Shown here: positions 47,641 through 60,291 of the stretch, piece after piece | Position numbering within the stretch: the first letter of the stretch is position 1 | Layout of the letters: the number at the start of each line of letters is the position of its first letter | From: Seriola aureovittata | Lineage: Eukaryota > Chordata > Actinopteri > Carangiformes > Carangidae | Direction: 5' to 3' | DNA: 64,000 bases | Assembly (NCBI RefSeq): GCF_021018895.1 | Contig: NC_079364.1 | Location: 18,560,885-18,624,884 of the forward strand | Notes under the pieces: model-generated | Seen by the model: the letters and a program-made list of their open reading frames with translations, nothing else | The model's database searches: none | What the model was told of the DNA's origin: nothing | Position numbers and translations under genes: made by a program

Positions 47641-50408
47641 CAGGTTTTTACAGGAGCATAAGGGAGAGAAAAAGGAAATAACACCGCTGTGATGGCAGGT
47701 GTAATCAGTGTGTCCCCTTATTATTGTTATATGGAGAGCCCATATATGGACAAATACAAATAATCAAAAGTCAGTAAAGACCAGTTAAAGCCGACTGACA
47801 GGTGATCCAGCTGTGCTTTCATCATCAGAAACGGACGTTGCTTAATGGACGTTCTGAAGCAACTGGGATGCTATCAAGAGGATTGGGATGTGCCCTGTCA
47901 GTCTATTTCTTATAGACTATAAAATAGTTTAATATAGATTCCATTTCAAAAAAGTGGATACTTGCTCATTGGCACCTCAGAAATTGCTAAACTGTATGCT
48001 TTTTCTACAACAGCTGACAAAGATCTTGGCCGAGGGCAGAATATGTGAAGCAGTATCCAGACATTGCTGGAGTTCTGCTGTTGGGTTTACAATTTGAATA
48101 AAGGATGAAATCATTATCAGCCGGAACGCAGTGTCACTGAGTGTCATTTAGCCTTGGATTGTGATCAAATTGCTTTGCAGTATCTCTGGAATGCAAGATA
48201 TCATAATAGTATTTGGAGTTATGATTCCCAAACTTTTTCATCCCAACTTCGGGTGGTTTTACTTCTTAATTTTTAGTTGGAGGATGCCTTTTCTTCTGAT
48301 TTAATCTTCAAGACTGCAGTTCAGGAATCAATATTTGGTCCTCAAGTATGCAGGCAGCTCACAAGGAAACTGAATATTTACATCAATGTTTCCAGTGCAT
48401 TAATGCATAATTAGGCTTCTCCTTAATTTGTATTGGATTTTGGTCTTGACCCGTTAAATAGCAACACTATGTGCTGGAAGTGAAGCCATTGTCACAGGCC
48501 CCTGAACCTCATGGGGCAAGTCTGTCCTGCTGTGGTGGAATTGACCTGTCGTAGCCCCTCACACCGAGGAGATCAGCCATGAAATTGGCTCAAGGCGAGC
48601 TGGGGGTATAGTCTTTAGATACTGCCTCGGTGAGGTAATACCCAAGTAGTGTAGGGTTCTCGCCTTGGCACAAAAAATCTTAGCAACCCTAACATTGTTT
48701 CCTTCTCTTCCATAACCAGGACAACTGTGCTGGGTGGCTGTTCTTCATGCCCACAGGGAACCTTTGTGCTTCTCAGGCAATGCCTTGCTTCACAGTGATG
48801 AGGTGGAACGTCTTAATGTAATATTTATTACAGGATGGATTTCACTGTTTCTGCATGGTTCATCTATGACCCTCGGGTCTGGCTCTTGCAGTATTTTCTC
48901 CTGCTTCCTTATGGGTGACTGCTCTTATTGAGATGTTAACAGTGAAAATCAAAGGAAGTTCAATTTGGGAATGTTTTTTTCATGTACTGAATGTACGGAG
49001 GTGGCCAACCCCAAAAGATTTTTGTTTGTACTTTAATGCATAGAATTAAAGTTCAAAGTGTGGATTACTTGAAATATCTGCCAAATGGAACAATAATATA
49101 GGACAAATTACTGTGATTGCTTGGGAATGCAATGCTGCTTGGCAGACACCCTTCAGGTGCCAGATTTCAGAGCCGAGACCACCAAAAATAAACTCAACCT
49201 GCGAGGAAACACTGACACACATGCTGTGCTGTCTCTGGCGCAGGTGTTGTTTGGGAAAAAAAAGCTGTATAGTTTGGGAATATATTCTCGTCTTATTTCC
49301 ATTCAAAGCAATGTGTATGGATGCATTTCCATATGGTGTATGTGATGTGTGTCTGTGTGCATGTTGATCTGTCTTGCACCTGAGCCTTTCATTGACAGGG
49401 TGATGTGATTACATCCCTGCTCATGCATTAACTGGCTTTTAAACGGCAACCTGGTTATACATTATAAGTGAATCTGTACATCTGTGCATTTCTATGTTTG
49501 TGCGTAGGTGTGTGTGTGTTTGTGTGTGACCAGTGCTGACACCGAGAACTGTATGTGCAGCGTTAGTTATTGTAGTGGATCACAGAAGGCTGACAGCTCT
49601 TGTCAGGCAAATGGGCTCATCTCAAACCATATTTTCAGGATGAGGCATAGCTGCTACAATTTTAACTTCACTCTTTTGCACCATGTGACCATGTGGTCAT
49701 TTATTGATTTATAATCATTTTAGTGTTGCTGCAGTTGCTGGACTATGTAGCTAAGACACTAGTGAACCTGTTTAACATATCTAACCCAATACAACAGCGC
49801 TGCATTACATCTTATCTATGTGAAGTTCAAATGTAGTTGACACTGTATCAGAGGTGTTGACTGAACTGTATGTGACATTTGTCATACTGCTTTGTTCACC
49901 AGCTGTAAGCAACCACAAATTACTGCCTTAATAATTCATGAATTAAATATCAACAGTGCATTAACAGTGGCAAAAAAAATAATTAATTTTAAATGTCAAT
50001 ATATGTCATATGCCCAAGGATACCCAGACTTTTGCATACAACTGTATACCATTACAATCTGACAATTAGAAGATCTTGTTAGCAAGCACTTAAGGCTCAA
50101 CAACAAGATATAAAGTAAAAAAATGTCTAAAAACCATGAACAGACCAATATTGGTAATCATTTATCAGTGCTTATAAAGGAGGAGGAGTGTGCCTATGGT
50201 GTTCTTCCTATGTTTTATATTCAATTCTTATTTTTGCGATGGTATTTTATGACTAAGATTTTTGCTTTCTAATTTGTAACCTCTGGGTCAGAGGTTGAGC
50301 ATACTTTAGAGGCTGGTCATCCATGTGTCTAACTCTCAGTTAGATAAGGATTTAGCCTTCTTGTAGAGCATATACATAGGCGTTTTTTTCCACACATTCT
50401 ATAAATAA

Positions 50409-50450
50409 CCCTGACGAAGGCTCTGTGCCAACGTGTCGATGAAATAAAGA
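50409..50450 (+). mobile_element. Possible 3' end of a Penelope-like element
   Basis: The segment cctgacgaaggctctgtgcc followed by aacgtgtcgatgaaataaag resembles a motif (ctgatgaaggc...gccgaaacg) that recurs at the termini of many fish retroelements, notably Penelope-like elements, where it overlaps a hammerhead ribozyme core. Here the core is degenerate and no reverse transcriptase frame is visible nearby. The class assignment is tentative. Confidence 0.35.
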
Positions 50451-53400
50451 AGAATCTTCCAGTTAGCCAATTGTGTCAACTGAGTAGTTTCTTGCACACT
50501 CACAGCTAATGCAGTACCATTTCTCAGTACACACCATTAAAACCTGACACACAAGTGAAACATTGCTTTTCTATCATTTTGCTGTTTTCTATGTTCAATT
50601 AATTAACTCTGCACTGACCCAACCACAATGTGTAAATGTACTCAGACTACTGAATGTGATGCTAAAAAATTAGTACACACTGTCATCATATCACAGCTAC
50701 AAGTGTTAAAAGAAGCATAATTCTCCTTCTGTGGTGATGCCACGTCATTGGGCGAAGGGTGTCACAGTTTTGTGTTACATTACATTTTGGCTTGTTATGG
50801 TTATTTTTTATTTTCAGTATCTTAATCCAAGGAGGAATAAAGACATCCTCAAAAGAAATGTCATTGTTAATGCTTATATCTTTCCACATAAATGGTATAT
50901 TTTAATCTGCCTCTGATTTGACATTCATCCAAAACACCCCCACCCCCCCAACAATTATCATTTCCTATATTCACATAATGATATGAAGAATGAAATTACT
51001 TTTCAACAATTAGTGATATGCACTATAGAATATGAGAGGCCACACTGAGGGATTTTAGAGGGTTTATTTCTGCAAGCTTTCATTTCCTGACACAAATTTC
51101 TCTATGACTTCAAATTCATTCATACACGAACATCTGCCCAAATGGACAGACAGTAAGGAAAATACTGATGACAGATAAAAGTTACAGTCACTATTTTTTT
51201 TCTCCGTGGTAGCTTCCTAGAGGTTGCATCCAAAACAACACAGTGGTAATGTTTTTGGATTCAACCTGAAAACACATAGACTGCACTACTTTTTACCATC
51301 ACAATAATTTCAGAGATGCTAAATTAAAATGCCATTAAAATCCATGTTTTCTTCCCTTCTTAAAAAAATGTCACAACTTTCAACATAATGTCACAATTTT
51401 AACCATTTTTCTTTTCTTGAAATTCCTTCTTCAAAAACCTTATCCTTCAATCAACAATCCTACAGACTGTCTGTCAGATCCTCTGCAAATTTACTTTTAC
51501 TGTGGCTCTGAGTTTGATGGTGAGGAACGCTGAGTTTAGATAAGAACGCACTGGCAGAGAAAGGAGAAGAGTGTGCCTCAAGCAGCAAAAGAAGGCCGTT
51601 TTCTTTCTTGCTTTTGTCTTCTTCGAATCATTAGTATCACAAATGTAGATGATAACAAGAAATACTGAAAGCAATTTTCCACCCTCCTGTAAAAGTCATA
51701 GTGAATTACCGTATTAAGCCCACCTTTTTCTATTCCCAAACAAATGCAAATTTTATTTGCCACTTGTAGCTACTGGTGAGAGAAAACACAGGTCTGCAGA
51801 GAGACTGATCTGTCTCAAAGCCTGTGGGCAGAAATCAACTGGCTGTGAGAAGATGAGGGCATGCATATAGGTTATGAGTATAGACTAAGTATTTAATAAT
51901 ACAGTCACCTACAGTCCCATGCACATTAAAGAAGTTCTTGCTGAGGGTTTTGAAGTTGACGGGTCTGAAATTAAATTTAACCTCCTATTCCTCCATATTC
52001 AGTTTAGGTCAATAATAAGTGATTATATCAATGTTGTATAAAAGGGTCCTATATACTCTGTTTAACAAGACAAACAATTTCTTTAAAGAAAACCAGCAGT
52101 CTTTAACATTAATTACAGTTACATGTTGCATCACAAAATTACACAGTGGCATCTTTTTAAGATCACTGTAAAGACTCCACTTTAAGGGCCGCTCTGCTTC
52201 CTCTCCAACAGCCATACCAGATGCTGATCCCTAAGCAGCCCTTTACATGGTTTTATGTGGGTAATAAGACTTGTTAAGTGCTTTACAAATTGGCAGGCAT
52301 TAGAAAAGGAGATGAAGCATGAATGTTAAAGCTAAAATTAAGGTGTAATGTTCAAAAAAAGAGCAATAAAAGTTAAAATAAGAGCAAGAGCTCATAAAAG
52401 AGTATGTATTTCAAACAGTGAAAATCCCATGGACAAGTAGGCTTTAAGGCTATTTATAAAAGTGAAAAAAAAGAAAGAAAAGAAAAAGCTGCAGCCACAG
52501 CAAAAGCCTAATAATACATTAGTCTTAACCTCTGGCCACTAAAAACCTCCTGATTGCTATAGGCTACCTTTGTGGTAATTGTGGGGGATTAGGAGGAATA
52601 CTACTGGCAACACTACTACACGACATCCCTGATGAGATACTGCAGCATTGTAAACAAACAGGAGAAGGCAAATACCACATATCATGTCCTAGTAAAGTAA
52701 AAGTACTCTCTGTGTGCCAGAACCAAACAATTCTCTACTTACAAAATCGCTTCATAAACCAAGGTTGAATGCATAACTGAAGCACGTGCCACTTCTGCCT
52801 TCAGCTACACATTAACAAATCGGCCATTTGTGGTCATAAACAGCTCATTTACAATACAAAAATAATTTTTTTTTTATTCAACTTTTTTTTTTAGCAAGAT
52901 TCCATTTAATATAATGTAGACATCTGAGTGTTTACAAATATGGTGCTCATCTTTGTAGTGCATTAGCCATGATCCCCTCTCGGCACTTTACACAAACACA
53001 GAGCTCAGGCTAAAATCAAAACACACTCTCCTGAGGAGAAATGAATCCAGCAACGAAGGAGCACGCAGTTTTGCAATGACGATCAACAAGCATTAATTTA
53101 CAGTCTTTTAATGGATGTGACCAGTCAAATCGAGCAAATGAAGGAGAGCTGTAGGGGAACATAACTGACAAGCATCACTTTCAGGACCGCATTTTGTGTA
53201 ACATTGAACAGAGAGAGTTTTGACACCTACTCTAACACCCTGCTATCTTACTGATTTCATTAGATTATATATAAATCTAGACAAAAAAACTGAAATCTAA
53301 GTCTAACCTCCAAGTTTGCCCCTCAAAAAAAGAACAGGAAGAATTCATGTATCTTAAATTAAGAATACACTGGGCCTGAAGGATCCCAGTATGAGAGTGC

Positions 53401-55982
53401 GACCATGCTGAAAGGCTGGGCATTAACCCGGCAAATTCAGATTACTAATCACAATGTGCAAAACATTTATTTATAGGTAGCTCCTGTGTAGTCTAGCTTG
53501 CCCTTTTTTTTAAAAAAAGTATGTGTGCTCAGTCCAACAAACTGGCTCCATGTCCAAAACTATATATTGTAAAAAGCTCAGTGGATTCATTTCCAGAACA
53601 GAGGATTGCTTGTATCCATTAGAGAAGACACATCATGCAGTGTATATGACATACTCTCTTGTCTTGGAGGGAAAAGATTCATATTGCATGAATAATTTCC
53701 ATCTAGTTCTGACAAGCGCAGTGAACCTTCATTTGCGATGCTTGATTTAGCATTTGTAATTCCCTGTTAGGCAAGAAACGGCATTTAAACTGGCATCACT
53801 GCAAATAAGAAATGGTTATGAACAGAGTCACAGTGTTAATATGGTTTAATACTGCCTGCTTGCTCCACTGACTTTTGTAATGGTTTAATATGAATATGGG
53901 TGGGAAGGCAGCCACACAGTTGTCTATGTGCTGTCATACTGCAGAATGAACAAAGCCTGTCAAAAACTCATCAAAAACCTGCTAGAACAAATCAACTAAA
54001 TCCACACTGTCTTGAGCAGCATGAAACACTACAAACATAGTGTCAAAGAATACCTAAAAATTACAGCTGAGACTAATGTCATGAGTACAGATTTGGCTGT
54101 AAGAAAGTTAATATTGCTTATACATTTAAGCTGAAATTAAGTTTGATCACTAGGAATTTCCCAAGCTGATCAGCATGTGCCAGAATAAGAATCAGAGCCA
54201 CATTGAGTTTAAAACGTGACAACAGTTGTTTTTTTCCTGTAGTGACAATCTGTTGTTGCACCACACCTTACAGTGTAAGTTCTTCAGTTGGCTGCATTTG
54301 AGCATCAGTTATTTGTTCAGGGTCGAGTTGAAGAAATGTCGTCCAAATCCTGTCGAAACTCCCCCTCCCCTTGACATTGACACTCCTCTCCTCAAAACAC
54401 AAAAGATCATGGCAGAACATTAAATGACGCTATTATCCCTATTACATAGGGACATATAAATATCTTATGGAGACTTGGTGTTGGCAGAATGTTATGGATT
54501 TGGGTCAGGAGCAAAAACTTGATTGGGATATCTGTAATACTTAGATCTTTAATGTTCCCTTTCAGTGGTTCCACAAGAGTCAACCAACATACAGTAATAA
54601 GGTGTGTCAAAGGAACAGACGTTAAATAAGAAATGGTAGTTCAATATCTGTTTGGTGTTACATGGACTGAACAAAAATGACAAGAAAGGCCCTCAAAGTC
54701 ATGGGGATGTGGGGATGGGAAAAAATGTGGCAGTAATCTTATTCAATCTGGTCTATAAACACCCAATAATCTTGGGAGTAGGCCATAGGAGAGGACTATC
54801 AACAGCCAGATGACTAAGGATTTAGAAATCATTATGAGACAGTGTACAGTATATCTTATATAATAAGGGTCTATTCTCCTAGATTACCACAAACACACAA
54901 GTCCAAGCATCAAGCATGTGTTCTCTCCCCATTATTCTTTGAACAAGACTATAACGATACTACAACAAGTTCTCTAAATCAAATTATACCCTCTTGATTG
55001 GTACATAGGAGCGTTTCCTGATCTGATGCCCATATTGGCAAGAAGATATCATTTCATTGTGCCTTCCAAAACTGTTACAAATCAAAACTGAAAAATAAAT
55101 CCAATTTATGACAGAACAACACCATGGTTGAAGTTTGGTTGGATTTAGACAAAAAAATGACCTGCTTAGCTTTAGGGAAACATCGTTGATTGGATTAAAT
55201 TGACTGCGTCACTAAGGTTAATGGAAATTCATCATCATCAAAGAAAATAAAAGAGGGCTTTGTCACATGAATGTAAACATATGCCATTTGGGGACTTGCT
55301 GAAACGACTGATGCTGCTGTTTTTCTTGGGAAGACAATCTTGGTTATAGCAGCACTCATGATAGATGCCTGATCTTTAAATGAAATGATACAAAACAGTA
55401 ATAAAAGCAGATCTCAAACTGACTTGGATAGTCAACACAGATGCCCAACATGCCAAAGCCAAGCAAAGACTACACACATTAAAGCTTTTAAGACCATACA
55501 TTCAACATCCCTTGCTGGAGAACCCCTAAAAAGAAAGAACAGACTTAACAGAACACTTAACCAGTATTGGCAAAAGTGCCAAAAGCCAATTTCACACTTT
55601 TCAGAACACCACATTGCACATCTGGTGAAGGAAACCATTGCTGATCCATCTTAGCCCTTAAACCGTAAATGCCCCATCTTGATCTCAGGCTGCCGTTATA
55701 CCAACTTTCATTGTTGAAAGCAGAAAGAGTCGTCACATCATTTATCATTTCACATGTCCACTTGCTATGCAGCAAATAATTATTATTGGAAGGGACTGGT
55801 GTGAGTTAAATGTTTGACCGCTTTACATAGAGTGTCTTTCAATTGGATTTTACTTTTCCAACTGTTCACTGCAAATTGTATAAGGACACATGACAGCCAG
55901 AAGTTAAGTAAACTTAAGTCAAAATGATCATGTCAAAATTGTCAGCTGGCTATGTAACAAAAGCATTACGACTCTGGTACTT

Positions 55983-56018
55983 TCTCTCTCTCTCTCTCTC
56001 TCTCTGTATATGTGTGTG

Positions 56019-56069
<51 letters not shown>
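55983..56069. repeat. Compound (TC)n(TG)n microsatellite
   Basis: About 22 bp of TC repeats is followed by TATA and about 55 bp of TG repeats with one TTTG interruption. Confidence 0.95.
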
Positions 56070-56071
<2 letters not shown>

Positions 56072-58456
56072 CATGTTTGAAATTGTGCATTTAAATTTTG
56101 ATTAGCATTAACAAGGTCCCTGGAATGCATCTGCTAGCCATAAAATATTAATTTTAAACAGAGACTCTTTAGGGTTGAGTTTTCATTAGACTGTGATGAT
56201 GATAATGTTTCCCTGTGTTTTGCTCCAGAAAACAGATGAGGTAGCGAAGATAACCAGGTTCCCAATGCAAATAAAGCAGTATTAGCATCTTTCATGCCTA
56301 TAAAGCCAGTCGGACACTGAGGCAAAAGCAGAGAGGAGGCCTCTAAGGAAATTGCCTGTATCATTCACACGGTTTCTGGTGAAAAATGATCCCATTGGTT
56401 ATTACCAGCTACCAACACGAGGGAGGTAACATCTCTTCACTCACTGGAAGACCTGCACGTCACACAGTAACAGCGGAATATCAGCTGCAGCACATCCTCG
56501 TATAATCATCATGCTAAAAAGATCATTAGTGCTAATTACCATGCAAATACCTTTGTTATTTTTTTCACCTCATTAATATTATCGGGACACCTTATTTCCT
56601 CTGTGTGCCAAACTATGCAAATAAGTCATTCATATGCTTTGTCGCTGCTATAATATATCAAAGCAGCCTCACACTGAAGATCGAGGGATGGAAACGTGCA
56701 ACATGTAGGAGAATGACTACTGCATGAATTTCTACTCTATCTCTTTGTAACTAAATGTGAGAGGCTGAACAAACATTTTCTGAATACAAATAATAAACAA
56801 CTTAAAACAACTAAATACTCCTTTGCTTTATTTTTAGAAGTGCATAACTTTGTTAGTATTTACTTATTTGTCAAAAGGATTCTGCTCAGGATAATAACGT
56901 CAGAATACTTCATTTTATATTCAAGCTGGTCAAACTATTCCCTAGGACATGACAATTATGTGAAATTAAGAGCTGTTTTCTGCCTGTAAGCCAAAGCCCC
57001 ACTTGGTCTAAAGGAGCTTTTACCCTCGGTGAGATAGGAGCTCCTCTGATGTTGTAATCAAAGTTCTGCTCAGGAATCTCTGATCTGTCTGTCCCAGCAC
57101 GTACTCCAAACTATTAATAGACATAAAAAAAATTGCTTCGAAATTCCAATGGGATGCAAGCTGGCTGTTATCAGCACATAGTGTAAAGGCTTACACAGCC
57201 TTCAGGTGTTAATTAAATCTCCACTGACATTCCCATATCCTGCCCTGCAGAATAAGCTGCAGTTCAGATACTGCATAGGTGAAGTCACTTCAGTCACACC
57301 AATCTTGCTCAAAACAGGACAGGAGAACATCCCGCAGGCGAGGGAGGAAACGTGGTGACAAGAGAATCTTCCATGCTTAAGGCAGATGAGTTTGTAAGTG
57401 CTGACTACTTCTCTAGAGAGCTGTGAATTGATTTGCTGACCGTGGCTGTCCTCGGTGGCAATCTCTGAGCCTTGCAGTGCAGGCTGGAAGCCTATAGTGC
57501 CGCCTGGCACACTCATTCATCAAGCAGCGCGAGCCATCATACAGGCAACTCCAGCAGACCTGGGCCCAGGGCTAGGGGATATTATTAGAGATGAATTGAG
57601 GTAACTGCCTTTGATGACCCAGTTCACGCTGTCTGTCGCTCTCTAAGCTTTTCTTCCATTCTACCAACTTTCATTCTTACTTCCAGAATCCTTGCTCTGT
57701 AAGGAGGTCAGCGGTCATTGAGGCTAGATGTACTGCAGTGCAGAGTGTGTGATGATCCTGAAACTGCCACGGCTGGTAAGAAAACACAACTCTACCCACT
57801 CAGGTTGAGTCCTGAAGTTTCATATTAAACCCAGATATATTCCATCCATGTGTTTATTATAAATACATACAATATCAACTACAACTTACCACCTTATTGA
57901 AGCACTGTAGCACACACAGCTATGCACCTAAATACATAATTCAGTCCAAAACTCGCAAGAGACATTAACTCAGCATTACCTCCAAGGGGGAAAAACAAAA
58001 CAAAAAAACAAAAACATGCTAAAGGCAAAACATTACTTTGCATAGATACACAGTATGCAAGGCTACAGAAACTGTAAGAGCTACAGTATATCTGTATGCA
58101 GAATATACTGTATGTGTGCGTACGTTTGACCTAACAGGCAGCATGTAAAGGATTTATCATTTATAATGAAAATTACCAAAATTTGACAGCTACTACAGAT
58201 ATCATTAAACAAACATATAAACAAGGTACATCACCAAATACAGTGTGTAGAGGGGGTTATATATTTATCTTACAATACAGTATTTAACTGTCGAGCCAAC
58301 TTTTCAATACACTGCTACAAGAACTGGCCAGTTTCACTGCCCTTTTAGTCTAGCATCCAATACGAAGTAAATCAAAGCTGATAATATAAATGTTCTGCTT
58401 TTGTTAGTTCTCAGGCAGAGAAGAATTATAACTATTATTACTGTTTGTGTTCAGCA

Positions 58457-58498
58457 CCCACACACACACACACAAACATACACACACACGCACACACA
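58457..58498. repeat. Interrupted (CA)n microsatellite
   Basis: A short CA dinucleotide tract broken by AAACAT and CG. Confidence 0.9.
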
Positions 58499-60120
58499 AA
58501 GTAATGAGCTTCTTAATGCATTTGAGGAAAAATAATGCAACATTAGAAATGAAAGATGCTGCACTAAAAGTAATGAAATAAGCAATAACCTGGAATTAGC
58601 AAAAGCTGTAGCAGTATAAAAACAGTGTTTCTGGATAATAAATCACTGCCATCTCCATAACTCTTACAAAAAGCTATTGTAGACTATTAATAGTGATGGT
58701 AGCAGATGATAAGAGCGTTTACAAAAGACAAATGTAATGTTAATTAGAATGTGCTCGGATGCTGTATCATATATCAACTACAATATCAAGACAAATCCAA
58801 CGTGGTGTGAAACTGTATTGCACTTGTTTTTTGATTTGTGTCAGAAACACAGTATGTGTGTGGTCATGTCTGAATGATCAGCTATGCCTTTAACTGTCGA
58901 TCACATTCTGTCACCTTCGTGTGTTTGGGCCACGCCTGGGGAGGACAGACTCCAGGTCCCCCACCTACCAAATGATATGGAGATTGCAGTGAATGGGGAC
59001 CCTCAGAGCCATGCTCTCATTTACATAGGACAGGATGAATCTATACTGAAAACAGATTTGTCAAGGACACCTCATGAATAAAAGATCACATAGATGTATA
59101 ATGAGGGTTTATTGTATTTAGCCTGCCATGATCTTATGAAGATCTAAAAGTTAAGAGAAGTCTCCCTTGCATATCACAAAAGTTCATTCAGGAGAATCCG
59201 CTTTTGTAACATGAAATAACTCTCGGAAAAAACTCTATTATGACATCTCAATACGTTACCTTGAATGGCGACTGCAAAAACCTTTAAGTGGAGTTCTTCA
59301 TCAAATTTGTTTTTGTACTGTAAACCAGACTAAATAATACTTCCCTTCATCTAAAACACCCATTTACATTAGAGTAAGCATGTGAGAGGTATAATGTCTC
59401 TTTACCCATGTATACACCGCTCTGCTGCTCAGTTATTCTTATATGTGCTCAATGAACACACTTTCTCTCACCTCTTGCTCACTCCTTATACCTCTGTGTT
59501 CTCCATTTACAAGCTGAAGCAGTTTTGGCACTGAACAACAGAATAATCAGAAACAAACAACGCAGGCAAACAGATAGTGACATATCAAATATGAACTCTT
59601 AACATTAAATTCACAAATAAGCAATCTGAAAAGCACTCATGAGAGGTAAACACCACATGAGAGGTATTAATAGCCTTGATTTATAAATGATAAGAGGGGG
59701 AAAGACTTCCCTTAGAGACTACAGATACAACACTTAAATCAAAACATTCCAATGTTTAGCATAAATTAGAATTTTAATTTCCCAAAACTGAGTCATCTCA
59801 CACTCACAGGGACTGACAAATATTCAGAGAAAAGTTCTGGCATATTCAAATAAGACAAACAAGGCACATGTTTAATCTTCAAATGCTATGCTGCACTGAC
59901 AGGAGGGACTGGAGCACTGTCCGGTCGTCTCTGCTTTGCATGCGACTACTCTCTTATTCCAGTCAGTTCTCTGGACACTGGGATGGCTTTATCAAAGCAA
60001 CCTCCGGCCAAGATGTCTGAGATTCCAGAATAATCCGTCTTTTATCCCTGTGACTCTGTTAGTAGCTCCGAGTCTTGAGCCAGCCAGCTGCACCAAGGAC
60101 CGGTTATGTCAACATTAAGG

Positions 60121-60291
<171 letters not shown>

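Noticed and set aside
54226..54423. 65-codon frame ending VETPPPLDIDTPLLKTQK, considered as a possible exon
   Set aside because: No family match, no clear splice signals, wrong strand for spon1.
58884..59081. Candidate missing spondin-domain exon in a GC-richer patch
   Set aside because: Minus-strand translation shows none of the expected LWEYGGYAS, NHWSAIIGG or EEEIRQ segments.
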